From: Amycolatopsis umgeniensis
GTDB lineage: Bacteria; Actinomycetota; Actinomycetes; Mycobacteriales; Pseudonocardiaceae
Direction: 5' to 3'
DNA length: 64,000 nt
Assembly (NCBI RefSeq): GCF_014205155.1
Contig: NZ_JACHMX010000001.1
Location: forward strand, 6,944,001-7,008,000
Position 1 is the stretch's first letter. Each line of letters starts with the position of its first letter. Positions 41,228 to 49,793 of this stretch are shown here, in pieces. A program made the position numbers and the translations under genes. The notes beneath the pieces were generated by a model. The model was not told where the DNA came from, ran no database searches, and saw only the letters and a list, made by a program, of their open reading frames with translations.

Positions 41228-42177
41228 CCTCGATGACCACTGCCGTCTCACATTTGCGTCCCGCCGATTTCTACGACTCGTCCCGTGTCGAGGTCTTCAT
41301 CGGTACGGGCTCGGGAGCCGTGTTGTGCGGCTACCTCGGATCCGCATGGCCGGACAGGGTGGCCGACCCCGCGACCGTCGCGGCGCTTCCCGTCGGACGC
41401 GAGTTCCTGAACGCCGCCACCGAACCCGACTTCCTGACCTCGCTGGACAACCTGGCCGAGGCATGGACGCTGAGCGGATTCGGACTGGCGGTATCCGGCT
41501 GCGATGACGAACTCGCAACGCTGGACAAGTGGTGGCGTTCGGACCTTCACGTGGGGAGCTCGTACACCTTCGACGGCGGACGAGTCCTGTACCTTCCCGA
41601 GGGCCGCCCCAGCATCGACGACGCCGAGAACGACTGGCAGAACATCACCCTCGGCGGCGCGCTGTCCGCGACACGGGCGGGCGGGGCCAGCTCTCTCGCG
41701 GGCCGCGCGTGCGACGCAGTCGACCGGGCCCGCCGCCAGGATCCCGAATTCGACCTCCGCCCTCATGACTTCGAGCGCGATACCTGTCGCCGTGAGCTGG
41801 TCCGCGACGTGGCCGAGATGTTCGGGGTCGCGCACTCGGCGGTGACGGTCACCGACGATCCCGACCGGATACACGGTGGGTGGCGCTGGTTTCGGGTGAC
41901 CATCACCGACGACGGCACCGACTATCGCTTCACGTCATTCAGTGGCAGCGGGGAGGACCTGCGCGTCCTGGGGCCGTGCCCGGGCTGCGGTGGCGAGGTG
42001 CCGCTGGCAGACGTCACCGATCTTGTGTCCCTCGGCCGATTCCTCGGTGCGCGGACCACTGGCCACCCTGCTGCCTGCCCACCCGAATCGAGGTACGGCG
42101 TCGGCCACACGTCGGCATGCCCGTACCAGACCGGACAGTTCACGAAGCCAACCGCCACCAGCGAGAGGGCATCGTGA
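41224..42177 (+). CDS. Hypothetical protein with C-terminal zinc ribbon
   Basis: A 317-residue protein. The long N-terminal region carries VEVFIGTGSGAVLCGYLGSAWP and ENDWQNITLGGALS. A central domain (RELVRDVAEMFGVAHSAVTVTDD ... WRWFRVTITDDGTDYRFTSF) is followed by VLGPCPGCGGEVPLADVTDLVSLGRFL, a CxxC zinc ribbon. This ribbon is similar to the one in the frameshifted gene at 40.0 kb. The FIGTGSGA-x-LCGYLGSAWP opening also recalls the DFYLGxG motif of the next genes, so it may be a larger relative. Overlaps neighbours as ATGA and GTGATG. Confidence 0.65.
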   Translation: MTSMTTAVSHLRPADFYDSSRVEVFIGTGSGAVLCGYLGSAWPDRVADPATVAALPVGREFLNAATEPDFLTSLDNLAEAWTLSGFGLAVSGCDDELATLDKWWRSDLHVGSSYTFDGGRVLYLPEGRPSIDDAENDWQNITLGGALSATRAGGASSLAGRACDAVDRARRQDPEFDLRPHDFERDTCRRELVRDVAEMFGVAHSAVTVTDDPDRIHGGWRWFRVTITDDGTDYRFTSFSGSGEDLRVLGPCPGCGGEVPLADVTDLVSLGRFLGARTTGHPAACPPESRYGVGHTSACPYQTGQFTKPTATSERAS

Positions 42178-42650
42178 TGGTCACCCGCACCGACTTCTAC
42201 CTCGGCACCGGACCATCGGCGACCTGGCTAGGTTCCCTGCAGTTCGGCTGCCATCCCGACAACCTCCTCAAAGACCCCCACGGCCGCGCCGCGCTGACCG
42301 CGAGACAGCCCACTGCCTACCGGGAGGCGGTGCGGGACCTGCTGCTGATGTGGGCTGTCACGGGACTTGGCGCGGCGCACGAGCCCCGCAACGGGTGGCC
42401 ATGGGACTGGGATACCAGCCACCGCAACGACTGGATCATCACCCACTACGACGGCGCCGTGCACATGACGGCGGGCGGCGGCGACCGCTGGCACCGCCTC
42501 GACCCCGACGACCCGTGCCCGCCGTTGCGGTGCGGCCCGCCGGACGTCGCGAGATGGCTGTGCGACCCGGGCGCGCCGCCCGCGCTGCGGCTCCCGACCT
42601 TCCGCACTCCCGGCGTGACCGACCCCGTGTCCAGCTGGCAGCAGCCCTGA
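42177..42650 (+). CDS. DFYLG-family protein, copy 1
   Basis: A 157-residue protein: RTDFYLGTGPSATWLGSLQFGCHPDNLL, WPWDWDTSHRNDWIITHYDGAVHMTAGGGDRWHRLDPDDP. The motif set (DFYLGxG, W-x-GSL, WPW, WIIT, GGG-x-RWHR) is repeated in the gene at 42.9 kb. ATG 42177 or GTG 42174 overlap the preceding stop. A family of actinomycete accessory proteins of unknown function. Confidence 0.65.
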   Translation: MVTRTDFYLGTGPSATWLGSLQFGCHPDNLLKDPHGRAALTARQPTAYREAVRDLLLMWAVTGLGAAHEPRNGWPWDWDTSHRNDWIITHYDGAVHMTAGGGDRWHRLDPDDPCPPLRCGPPDVARWLCDPGAPPALRLPTFRTPGVTDPVSSWQQP

Positions 42651-42713
42651 GCACCAACCCCGGTGGAAGACAGCCTCATTTCGGCGCCACCCAAGCGAAT
42701 CGGAGGAAAGCTC

Positions 42714-42932
42714 ATGCAGGACAGGAATAAGCGTCTCGTGTGGACAGTGCTGGCCGTGGTCCTGCCGGGACCATGGACCCCGGTGGTCGTGCTCGCCTAC
42801 GTCCTCGACCGCGCCGCCGACCGCGACCAGGGCACTCCGCGTTACGACGAGGCACCGCCATACCCGCCGCCCGATCCATACGCCTGTGTCCCGGCACCAG
42901 TGAGCCGGATCCGCAATGCGCCGTCACGTTAA
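42714..42932 (+). CDS. Small membrane-anchored protein
   Basis: A 72-residue protein: a basic start, one hydrophobic helix (LVWTVLAVVLPGPWTPVVVLAYVL) and a Pro/Tyr-rich tail (DEAPPYPPPDPYACVPAP). ATG at 42714 follows GGAGGAAAG. It is placed between the two DFYLG paralogues, so it may anchor or partner one of them (inference). Confidence 0.6.
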   Translation: MQDRNKRLVWTVLAVVLPGPWTPVVVLAYVLDRAADRDQGTPRYDEAPPYPPPDPYACVPAPVSRIRNAPSR

Positions 42933-42945
42933 GGAGGGCCTGGCG

Positions 42946-43434
42946 ATGTCGAGCACCACCGACTTCTACCTCGGACGCGGTGAGGAGGCTGAGTGGATCG
43001 GCTCCCTGTACGGGGAGTGCTATCCCGAGAACTTCCTCGCCGTCCCACCCCTACGGCTGGCGATCACCGCGACCGACGAGGGCATCTTTCGCGCGGCGGT
43101 GGCCGACACCGTCGATATCTGGGAGGAGGAACGGCTCGGTCACGCGTACCGGCGCGAGCTCGGCTGGCCGTGGCCGTGGTACTCCAGCCACAACAGCAGC
43201 TGGATCATCACCTTCGACCCCGGAGCCGAGGCCGTGTTCGCCACCGTCGGCGGTGGTGTCCGCTGGCACCGCATCGACCCGCACAACCCCTGGTTTCCCG
43301 ACGGCGAGGACGACCCTCTCGGCCCGCCGGATCTGTACGCGTGGCTGCGTGATCCGGCCGCGCCGCCGTCGGTGCCGATGCCGCTGATGCGGGAGAAACC
43401 CGCCGACATGCCCATCATCGGCGGTGACACCTGA
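42946..43434 (+). CDS. DFYLG-family protein, copy 2
   Basis: A 162-residue protein: SSTTDFYLGRGEEAEWIGSLYGECYPENFL, WPWPWYSSHNSSWIITFDPGAEAVFATVGGGVRWHRIDPHNP. It is clearly homologous to the gene at 42177 over the whole length. ATG at 42946 is preceded by AAGGAGG. Its stop shares bases with the ATG of a third, decayed copy (43434-43557). Confidence 0.65.
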   Translation: MSSTTDFYLGRGEEAEWIGSLYGECYPENFLAVPPLRLAITATDEGIFRAAVADTVDIWEEERLGHAYRRELGWPWPWYSSHNSSWIITFDPGAEAVFATVGGGVRWHRIDPHNPWFPDGEDDPLGPPDLYAWLRDPAAPPSVPMPLMREKPADMPIIGGDT

Positions 43435-43557
43435 TGAGCAGCACGACACGACTTTGACCTCGGACGCGGCGCGGCCGCCGACTGGCTCGGCCGCCGCCAC
43501 ACCACCCACCCTGTGCTGGCTGATCCGCGCGCCCGCGTGGTGCTCACTGCTTTCTGA
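43434..43557 (+). pseudogene. Decayed third DFYLG copy
   Basis: The ATG at 43434 begins MSSTT then stops after two more codons. One extra base in the stretch AGCACGACACGAC shifts the frame; in the shifted frame the sequence reads DFDLGRGAAADWLGRRHTTH and ends at a TGA at 43557. Copy 2 has AGCACCACCGACTTC at the same place. A truncated, frameshifted paralogue. Confidence 0.65.
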
Positions 43558-43598
43558 TCCCGCGTTCCAGCCACAACTTCTGAAGGAGAAGACACCAC

Positions 43599-43946
43599 AT
43601 GTCACCGAACACCTCACCTGCTGACCCAGCCACCGCGACAGAGGCGCGCAGCGCCGCGGAGCACTACGCCGCCGCCGAGGCCCTCTTCACCCGCGCCCGC
43701 GAGATTTATCCGACGTTGAGCAGTCGCGCCGTGGACCAGGACGAGTACCGGCGATGCTTCGACTGGGCGCGCATGCACCTACGCCTCGCCGAGGCCATCA
43801 CCGCCGGGGTCAGCCTGGTCCTCGCGCACCGCGAACTGCTCGCGAATCCCGACGTGCGCCTGCACGACACCTACATCAGCGCCGAGACCCGGCACTGGAA
43901 TGAGTTCATCGGAGCCCAGAACAGCACGACCGGGAGGCCGGCATGA
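43599..43946 (+). CDS. Hypothetical helical protein
   Basis: A 115-residue mostly helical protein (EARSAAEHYAAAEALFTRAREIYPTL, RCFDWARMHLRLAEAITAGVSLVLAHRELL). ATG at 43599 follows GAAGGAGAAG. Its stop overlaps the next gene as ATGA. Found with other small mobile-element-type genes. No family was recognised. Confidence 0.65.
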   Translation: MSPNTSPADPATATEARSAAEHYAAAEALFTRAREIYPTLSSRAVDQDEYRRCFDWARMHLRLAEAITAGVSLVLAHRELLANPDVRLHDTYISAETRHWNEFIGAQNSTTGRPA

Positions 43947-44305
43947 CCACCCCGCCCAGGCCCTCATCGAGCACTCCTCCGCTGGATCCGTTCTGCCCGG
44001 ATTGTCATGTCGAGATCGGCCACGTCCATCACGACTGGTGCGACGTAGCTCGCTGTCTGGCCACCGGGCTGCAGCGCCTCGGTCACGACTTCGAGACCTG
44101 CCGGTGCCCGCAGGACAAGTGGTCCGGGCTGTGGCCCGGGGCAGCCGAATGTATCGAGTTCGGCTGGCTGTACGGACCTGACTTACCAGACCTCAATCGC
44201 CTGATGACCACGGCGACCTGGGATCCGGTCGTGCACCGCTGGTTCCGTCCCGGCCCCCAGACTTCGACCGACCGGGACACGACCGTCGAAGGAGAGCCGC
44301 GATGA
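43943..44305 (+). CDS. Cys/His-rich small protein of phage/plasmid type
   Basis: A 120-residue protein: PFCPDCHVEIGHVHHDWCDVARC, TCRCPQDKWSGLWPGAAECIEFGWLYG. The CPxC...HH-x-WCDVARC and WPG-x-x-EC motifs recur in actinophage and integrative-element proteins. It probably binds zinc. It overlaps the preceding gene; its own stop is followed by a tiny 22-codon ORF at 44302-44370. Confidence 0.65.
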   Translation: MTTPPRPSSSTPPLDPFCPDCHVEIGHVHHDWCDVARCLATGLQRLGHDFETCRCPQDKWSGLWPGAAECIEFGWLYGPDLPDLNRLMTTATWDPVVHRWFRPGPQTSTDRDTTVEGEPR

Positions 44306-44628
44306 CCGCACTCACCACCGGATCCGACCCCAATCAGGACAGCGAACGTCTGGGAGAAGACCGATGGTGAGGTGCACTCGACCTGGTGGCGGAAGCCCGG
44401 CGTAACCGTTCTCATCAGCGATCCGGGCGGATGTCAACGGCGAGCGCCGTCGGCCTGGTGCGGGGCTGGTAGGACGCGGCATTGCGCGAGCACCGACCGA
44501 GCATCGTGCCCGGCGAAGCACCCGACCACCGCGGCGCTCGCCCGAGGCCGGGCATTTCCAGGAGGCCAGGTCGCGTCTTAAGACCCTGGCACACGTTCCA
44601 CGCCACAACGAGGAGGACCGTACTGGTC
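44306..44628. other. Short region without a clear gene
   Basis: About 320 bases between two plus-strand genes. It contains a 22-codon ORF (44302-44370) and a 69-codon frame from 44372 with no ribosome-binding site. The open frame running into the helicase from 44482 is arginine/proline-rich and is not considered coding. An AGGAGG at 44611 serves the helicase. Confidence 0.4.
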
Positions 44629-45879
44629 ATGCCGACCGCTGGATCACCGTCGCGCTCCGTGGCGCCCACTCTGTTCGACCTCGCGGCCCGCACGCTCACC
44701 CACCCCGATGTGTTCGCCCTGGCCGACGATCAACAGGCCGTGCTCGACCGCGTGCAACTGTGCCTCGCCGACAAGGACGGTGCGAGGGCAGTCGTGGTGG
44801 TTGCCGGCGCCGCGGGCACCGGCAAGAGCGCCCTCGCACTCACCCTGCTCGGTGAGGCCCTGCGCGCCGGCCACCGGGCCCGGCACGCCACCGGCTCGCA
44901 GGCGTTCACCGCCGCGCTGCGCAAGACCGCCGGACACGGCTCTCGCGCCACCCAGAAGCTCTTTCAGTACTTCGGCACCGCCACCGACACCGAACCGGAC
45001 AGCCTGGATCTGCTGGTGTGCGACGACGCGCACCAGCTGCGGGCCACCTCGAACACCCGCTACACGCCCGCCTCGCGCCGCGGCGACCGCACTCAGGCCG
45101 CACAGTTGCTCGAGGCCGCCCGTGTCGTGGTGTTCCTCCTCGACGAGGACCAGGCGATCCGACCCGGGCAGCTCGGGACCCGCGACTACCTCGCCTCCGC
45201 TGCCCAGGCCGGCGACGCGACCGTGCACACCGCCGAGCTGACGAGTCAGCACCGCCACCGCAGCGTCCGCTACGACAGCTGGGTCCGTCGCCTGCTCAGC
45301 CTCGAGGACCTATCGTGCCCGCCGACCCGATGGAACGTGGAGGACGAACCCGCGCCAGGGTTCGAGCTGCGGGTGGCCGACAGCCCCGGCGAGCTGGAGC
45401 AGCTGCTGCGCGCGAAGACCGACCTCGGCGCGAGCGCCCGGGTCACAGCCGGGTTGTGCTGGCCGTGGAGCGAGGCGAGGCCAGGAAATCCGCTGGTCGA
45501 CGACATCGTGATCGGTGACTGGCGCCGCCCGTGGAGCGTGAAGGGCCAGCGCTCGGTCAACGGGCTGCCGCCCTCGCCGTTGTGGGCGATTGATCCCGCG
45601 GGCGCTGGCCAGATCGGCAGTGTCTACAGCGCGCAGGGCTTCGAGTACGACTACGGCGGGGTCATCCTCGGTCCCGATCTCCTCCGGCGCGACGACCGAT
45701 GGGTCACCGATCCCGCCGCCACCCGCAATGACGTCCTCGACGGCGCGACAGCGGCCGACGTCGATCTGTGGGTGCGCCGCACCTACCGCGTGCTGCTCAC
45801 CCGGGCCAGGGTGGGCACCGTCCTCTACTCCACCGACACCGAAACCCGTGCCCTGCTGCACGCAGTCATCGACGCGTAG
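44629..45879 (+). CDS. DUF2075-type superfamily 1 helicase-like protein
   Basis: A 416-residue protein: Walker A VVAGAAGTGKSALALTLL (about residues 55-70), Walker B-like DLLVCDDAHQL, motif III-like VVVFLLDEDQAIRPGQ, and C-terminal IGSVYSAQGFEYDYGGVILGPDLL with RRTYRVLLTRARVGTVLY. This is the DUF2075 (Schlafen group 3-like) helicase order. No nuclease domain is attached. Such proteins occur in defence and mobile-element regions. ATG at 44629 has AGGAGG upstream; the frame before it is not coding-like. Confidence 0.85.
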   Translation: MPTAGSPSRSVAPTLFDLAARTLTHPDVFALADDQQAVLDRVQLCLADKDGARAVVVVAGAAGTGKSALALTLLGEALRAGHRARHATGSQAFTAALRKTAGHGSRATQKLFQYFGTATDTEPDSLDLLVCDDAHQLRATSNTRYTPASRRGDRTQAAQLLEAARVVVFLLDEDQAIRPGQLGTRDYLASAAQAGDATVHTAELTSQHRHRSVRYDSWVRRLLSLEDLSCPPTRWNVEDEPAPGFELRVADSPGELEQLLRAKTDLGASARVTAGLCWPWSEARPGNPLVDDIVIGDWRRPWSVKGQRSVNGLPPSPLWAIDPAGAGQIGSVYSAQGFEYDYGGVILGPDLLRRDDRWVTDPAATRNDVLDGATAADVDLWVRRTYRVLLTRARVGTVLYSTDTETRALLHAVIDA

Positions 45880-46178
45880 CCGACAGGGGCCCCTGCCGCA
45901 GTTGCCGGTCCATGGACACGGCCCATCGTCGTTGTGCGTTACGGAATTGACCAGACGCCTTGCCACCCCGGGGCGGGCACGATGCGCGGGGTATGGGTGC
46001 CGCCACCGTTCCGGAAGGGCGTGGCAGAGGCCATTGCTGGCACCCGCCGCCTAACCGGAGTCGGCGATCCACAGCGCTACCGGGGCGAGCCCCGCGCACC
46101 GGAAGGCATGAAGGATCCGCGCGCGGGACCGGTTACCCAGGGGGGACCGGTTCCGCGCGCGGATCAGGCGGGCAGGTG
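45880..46178. other. Convergent intergenic region
   Basis: About 300 bases between the helicase and a minus-strand gene, with a strong inverted repeat at 46114-46165 acting as a likely two-way terminator. No gene is supported. Confidence 0.5.
46114..46165. terminator. Long inverted repeat between convergent genes
   Basis: 20-bp arms GATCCGCGCGCGGGACCGGT (46114-46133) and ACCGGTTCCGCGCGCGGATC (46146-46165) with one G-T pair and a 12-base loop. A very stable hairpin. Confidence 0.8.
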
Positions 46179-47033
46179 TCAGGCCTTCAGCGCGGGCTCG
46201 GTGGCACCTTTGACCGTGTTCGGGACGTCGGTCTTGTCCGGGTTGATGGCGAACCGTTTCGGTGCCTCGCATGTCTTGATCGCGTACCCGTCGGCGACCA
46301 GCTTCTCCAGTGCGTTGTTGACCGCGCCGCCCGATCGGCCGAGGTTCTTGCCGATTTTGGCGGGCCCGAAGTCCTCGCCCGGGTGTTCGGTCAGGTACTC
46401 CTCCACTATGGCCCGCAGCCCGCCCTTGGGCAGTCGGTCCTTCTCCAGGCGGGCGATGTCGGTGACCGCAGGCGACCCCGTCACAGACGGCTCGGGCTTG
46501 GTCGCTCCGTCCGTCGGATCTTTCGGTGAGGTGTCGGGCAACGGGGTGGTCCCGGTGTCGTCGGCGGTAGTAGTCGGGTCGACTTCGTTCTGGGCGGTGT
46601 CCGTGGCGGTGGGTTCCGGGGCGTCGTCGGTGTCGGAGACGGTCTCCGGCGTCGCTTCGCTGGTGTTGGCGGTGTTGCCCGCCGCAGCGTCCGGATGTGC
46701 GTCGTCGGTGCTGGGCGCGGTGGTGTCATGGTCCGACGGGATGGGCGTCCAGGTGTCGGGGTTGCGTGGGCCGTCGCCGGCGGTCCGGATCGCGGTGCCG
46801 TCGCGTCCCCAGCGGGCGAGGATCTTGGCGGCGGTCGAACGGCCGACTCCTGCGGCCGTCGCCAGTGTGGCGGTCGTGGAGGCGGGATTGGCGTTCAGCG
46901 CTGCCAGCACTTTGTCTTCCGTGGTGGGCGTCTTCTGGGTGGCGGTCGCATCGGACACGGCGCGCGGGTGGCGGTCGCCGTCGGTGGCGTCGAGGCGCGG
47001 GGCGGGGCGGTTGGTGCGGTTCTTGCGGGACAT
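46179..47033 (-). CDS. Protein with two winged-helix segments
   Basis: A 284-residue protein. An N-terminal winged helix (DKVLAALNANPASTTATLATAAGVGRSTAAKILARWGRDG, residues about 40-80) is followed by a long Thr/Asp/Pro-rich linker and a second winged helix (GGLRAIVEEYLTEHPGEDFGPAKIGKNLGRSGGAVNNALEKLVADG) near the C-terminus. The second closely resembles the N-terminus of the AAA+ protein at 36.7 kb. Likely a DNA-binding regulator or plasmid-type partition/replication accessory. Promoter lies in 47034-47300. Confidence 0.75.
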   Translation of the reverse strand: MSRKNRTNRPAPRLDATDGDRHPRAVSDATATQKTPTTEDKVLAALNANPASTTATLATAAGVGRSTAAKILARWGRDGTAIRTAGDGPRNPDTWTPIPSDHDTTAPSTDDAHPDAAAGNTANTSEATPETVSDTDDAPEPTATDTAQNEVDPTTTADDTGTTPLPDTSPKDPTDGATKPEPSVTGSPAVTDIARLEKDRLPKGGLRAIVEEYLTEHPGEDFGPAKIGKNLGRSGGAVNNALEKLVADGYAIKTCEAPKRFAINPDKTDVPNTVKGATEPALKA

Positions 47034-47397
47034 GACGGACTCCCTACGTTAGGTATGGAATGGGATGGTCAGGCCCTGGCCGGGGGGCGTTGGCCCGCCG
47101 GTGCGCATCCGGTTGTTCGGGCTACACGTCTATGGACGCTTCGTCACCGCACCATTGTCAAGCGATCCGTCAAACAAGACACGTGTCTCATGTGGACACT
47201 TCGTTTCAATGTATGTGCCAACACGAACGGGCCACGTGCGGCTGCAGCTGCCGGGGGGATCCGTTGTCTCGCGATCGTCCGGGCGCCATGTAACGGGGCG
47301 GCGCCGGAGACGGCGCTATAGCCGACAAGCCCGTTCCGGGGCGCGACTCGTGAACGCCGCGCCCCGGAACGATCCTTATGTCGCCTCAGAGTTCCCT
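47034..47397. other. Promoter region plus terminator
   Basis: The 364 bases separate two minus-strand genes. They hold a perfect 10-bp palindrome GACACGTGTC (47178-47187) about 145 bp upstream of the winged-helix gene and a strong hairpin at 47332-47371 just downstream of the next operon. No gene is supported. Confidence 0.5.
47332..47371 (-). terminator. Hairpin at end of minus-strand operon
   Basis: Perfect 14-bp arms CGTTCCGGGGCGCG (47332-47345) and CGCGCCCCGGAACG (47358-47371), 12-base loop, 27 bp beyond the stop at 47398. Confidence 0.75.
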
Positions 47398-47886
47398 TTA
47401 TCCCTGGCGGAGAACTGCTTCCGCGGCTTCGGGAAGGGGCCGCGTGGCCCAGAGTCCGACGGCGCCGACGCCTTCGGCGTAGACGGTGCCGCTGTCCTGG
47501 ACGGCCTGGATGACCACGAGGTACCGCAGCTGGTAGGGGCTGCTGACGAACCGGTTGTAGTGGCTGGCGAGTGCGAACGCCGATCGGAACACGTCCCGCG
47601 TCACGTCCATACTCGGCGCGTCGGCGGTGCCGTGATCGCTGTGGGGTAGCCCGGTGATCGTGATGCGGATCTGGTTCTGAGGGCCGGATTCATCCGCCGC
47701 GACGACGAACTCGGCGTCGGCGTGGATCATGTCATCGTCCTGTACGGCGACGAGGTCCTCGCGGATGCGGGTGGCGATGTCCCGAAGCGGCAGCTCGGCG
47801 GTGCGGTCGTAGAGGTCGCCGATGATCGTCGTGAGGGCGGGTGCTGGCTGGGTCGTCGGAGTGCCGACGCTTTCTGTGGTGGTCAT
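47398..47886 (-). CDS. Hypothetical protein, plasmid-region type
   Basis: A 162-residue soluble protein (TTIIGDLYDRTAELPLRDIATRIREDLVAV, SGPQNQIRITITGLP, RSAFALASHYNRFVSSPYQLRYLVVIQ). ATG at 47886; the open frame further upstream belongs to a shadow of the next gene. Same strand as, and about 100 bp downstream of, the 379-residue gene. No family was recognised. Confidence 0.7.
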   Translation of the reverse strand: MTTTESVGTPTTQPAPALTTIIGDLYDRTAELPLRDIATRIREDLVAVQDDDMIHADAEFVVAADESGPQNQIRITITGLPHSDHGTADAPSMDVTRDVFRSAFALASHYNRFVSSPYQLRYLVVIQAVQDSGTVYAEGVGAVGLWATRPLPEAAEAVLRQG

Positions 47887-47990
47887 GATTCGGATACCTT
47901 TCCCATTGTTTGCAATCGCCTGCGGGCGCAGGGCGTCTTGTTGTGGACAGTCGCGGCCAGCTCTCGCCACGGCGGGCGGCCATGTCCGGG

Positions 47991-49130
47991 TCAGCGGCGC
48001 AGGACGTTGACGCGTTCGCCGCCGATGAGGGGTTTGTCTTCCGGTCCGGCGAGGTGGTCGGCGATCCAGATGGGGCGGTGGTCGTCTCGGCTGCGGTAGT
48101 ACTGGTTGCGCCAGTGGCCGCGAACGATCCAGCTGTGGTGGTACTCGCGTGTGCCGTTGCCGAAGGCATCGCTGTGGCGGTCGGCGGGTGTGGTGCGGGC
48201 GCGGCGGAGATCGACGAGGCGGACGCCTGTTTCGAGGGCGGGGTCGTAGCGTTCGATCCTGCGGCGGGCGGCGCGGGGCGCGCTGGTGCGTTCGGGGCGC
48301 ACGAGGGTTTGGCCCATCAGGAGCCAGGTGGTGAGAATGGTGCGCTGCAGGGCGAGCTGCGCGTCGATAGTGGTGGCGGAGGTGCCTTCGGTCAGTGCGC
48401 TGGGCCAGCCCTTCATGTCGGTGAACGTCATGGGGGTGATGCCGCACCATTGGTAGCCGTGTGGCGGGGAGAAGCTCGGCGGGATCGGTGCGCGTTCGGC
48501 ACTGGTCAGGAACGTGGCCAGGAGATACTTGGCGGCTTGGTCGACAGCGTCGTCGTGGCTGGCGGGTTTGTCGTCGGGCGTGGGTAGTGACAGGTTCAGC
48601 GCGGCGGCCTTCCGCATCTGCGACAGCGCGCGGTCGCGGGGCAAGCGGGCGAGCCGTCGGCCCATGTCGACCGCTGTTGGCAGGGGATCGGGGACGGTGC
48701 CCCAGGTCTGCACCCACAAACCGCCAGGCCCTGGACCCCACGAGACCAGGGAGACGTCGTTGTGCAGCGCGTTGGCGGTCTGGGTGACGGGTGGGTGTTC
48801 GTAGACCATGAGTCCCACGGGGGCGGGCAGGTCTTCGGGGTGGAGGCGGTAGTCGACCAGGGTGGTCGCGGCGTGGCTTGCGAGGTCGGCCAGGTCGGCG
48901 GAGACGTAGAACAGCTCGGCGGCGGGAATCTGGGCGCGGAGTGTGTCCGCGATCGTGGCGCCGACATCGTTCAGTGGCAGGAACGCGGGCTCGCCCGGCG
49001 AGTCCTCGGGCCGGGGGCCGATGAAGAACCGGTACCAGTTCCCCGCGCCGTCCGTTCCCGGATCGCGGGTCCATTCGGTCATGCGTTTCCGGATCTCGGG
49101 GACGTCGTGGGCCGTGACCGCCGCTGGCAT
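47991..49130 (-). CDS. Hypothetical protein of conjugative-element type
   Basis: A 379-residue protein, mixed alpha/beta, with YEHPPVTQTANALHNDVSLVSWGP and a conserved-looking end (HHSWIVRGHWRNQYYRSRDDHRPIWIADHLAGP). The WIVRGHWRNQ ... WI-x-x-HLAGPED motif is a pattern I have seen in actinomycete plasmid and phage regions without assigned function. No catalytic motif recognised. Six bases follow the preceding gene's stop, so they are co-transcribed. Confidence 0.7.
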   Translation of the reverse strand: MPAAVTAHDVPEIRKRMTEWTRDPGTDGAGNWYRFFIGPRPEDSPGEPAFLPLNDVGATIADTLRAQIPAAELFYVSADLADLASHAATTLVDYRLHPEDLPAPVGLMVYEHPPVTQTANALHNDVSLVSWGPGPGGLWVQTWGTVPDPLPTAVDMGRRLARLPRDRALSQMRKAAALNLSLPTPDDKPASHDDAVDQAAKYLLATFLTSAERAPIPPSFSPPHGYQWCGITPMTFTDMKGWPSALTEGTSATTIDAQLALQRTILTTWLLMGQTLVRPERTSAPRAARRRIERYDPALETGVRLVDLRRARTTPADRHSDAFGNGTREYHHSWIVRGHWRNQYYRSRDDHRPIWIADHLAGPEDKPLIGGERVNVLRR

Positions 49131-49136
49131 CGGAAG

Positions 49137-49730
49137 TCACCGACCCGGTTCAGCGGTGGGTGTCGACAGCACCGTCTCGATGGTCCGCCGTAACGACGAC
49201 GGTGCACCGGGATGATCGGTCAGGTACGCCACCATGTGCGGGACAGGGGCTGGGAAGTCGTCGCGTCCCAGCGTGGCCACTGCGTCAGGATGACGCTGAT
49301 ACAGCTCGCCGACCGCCGCCGGGGCCAAGGCGTACCACAAGTCACGGATCTCATAGCGCCCGTCATCCCCGGGCCCGACTACGCGCGGCGGTGAACCGTC
49401 GGCGTCGCCCCAAGGGCCGCCGTCGTGGATTTCCAGGGTGTCCCCGCGCCAGGTGAAACGGTACTCGGTGCTGCTGTAGAACGATTCCAGATGGATTCCG
49501 ATCCAGCGTGCGACAGGGGGGCGAAACCGCAGCCCGACCTCGACGTCGTTGTTCGGGGTGTGCAGGGTGGGGAACCGGGTTTGGTCCTCGATGACACCTA
49601 GTGGCGTCTCGTCGCCGGGAATGATGCCGGGGAATGCCGGTTTGTACGGCATCGCTACCCACACCTCGCCCTCCGGCAACACCCGAAGTGCTGCAGCACA
49701 GTCGGGAACGGTTGCGCGTGTTCCGTCCAT
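49137..49730 (-). CDS. Hypothetical protein heading minus-strand trio
   Basis: A 197-residue beta-rich soluble protein (EGEVWVAMPYKPAFPGIIPGDETPLG, RWIGIHLESFYSSTEYRFTWRGDTLEIHDGG) with a helical end (LTDHPGAPSSLRRTIETVL). ATG at 49730 is preferred over the longer frame to 49799. Upstream region carries repeated ATACACG elements. No family was recognised. Confidence 0.65.
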   Translation of the reverse strand: MDGTRATVPDCAAALRVLPEGEVWVAMPYKPAFPGIIPGDETPLGVIEDQTRFPTLHTPNNDVEVGLRFRPPVARWIGIHLESFYSSTEYRFTWRGDTLEIHDGGPWGDADGSPPRVVGPGDDGRYEIRDLWYALAPAAVGELYQRHPDAVATLGRDDFPAPVPHMVAYLTDHPGAPSSLRRTIETVLSTPTAEPGR

Positions 49731-49793
49731 AAGAGACACATCCCTTGGGTGGCAAGGTGCGCGATCCGCGCTAGACATGTCCAGGGACGCTCC

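Noticed and set aside
44482-44628. Upstream extension of the DUF2075 helicase
   Set aside because: Arg/Pro-rich and not needed; AGGAGG precedes the ATG at 44629.
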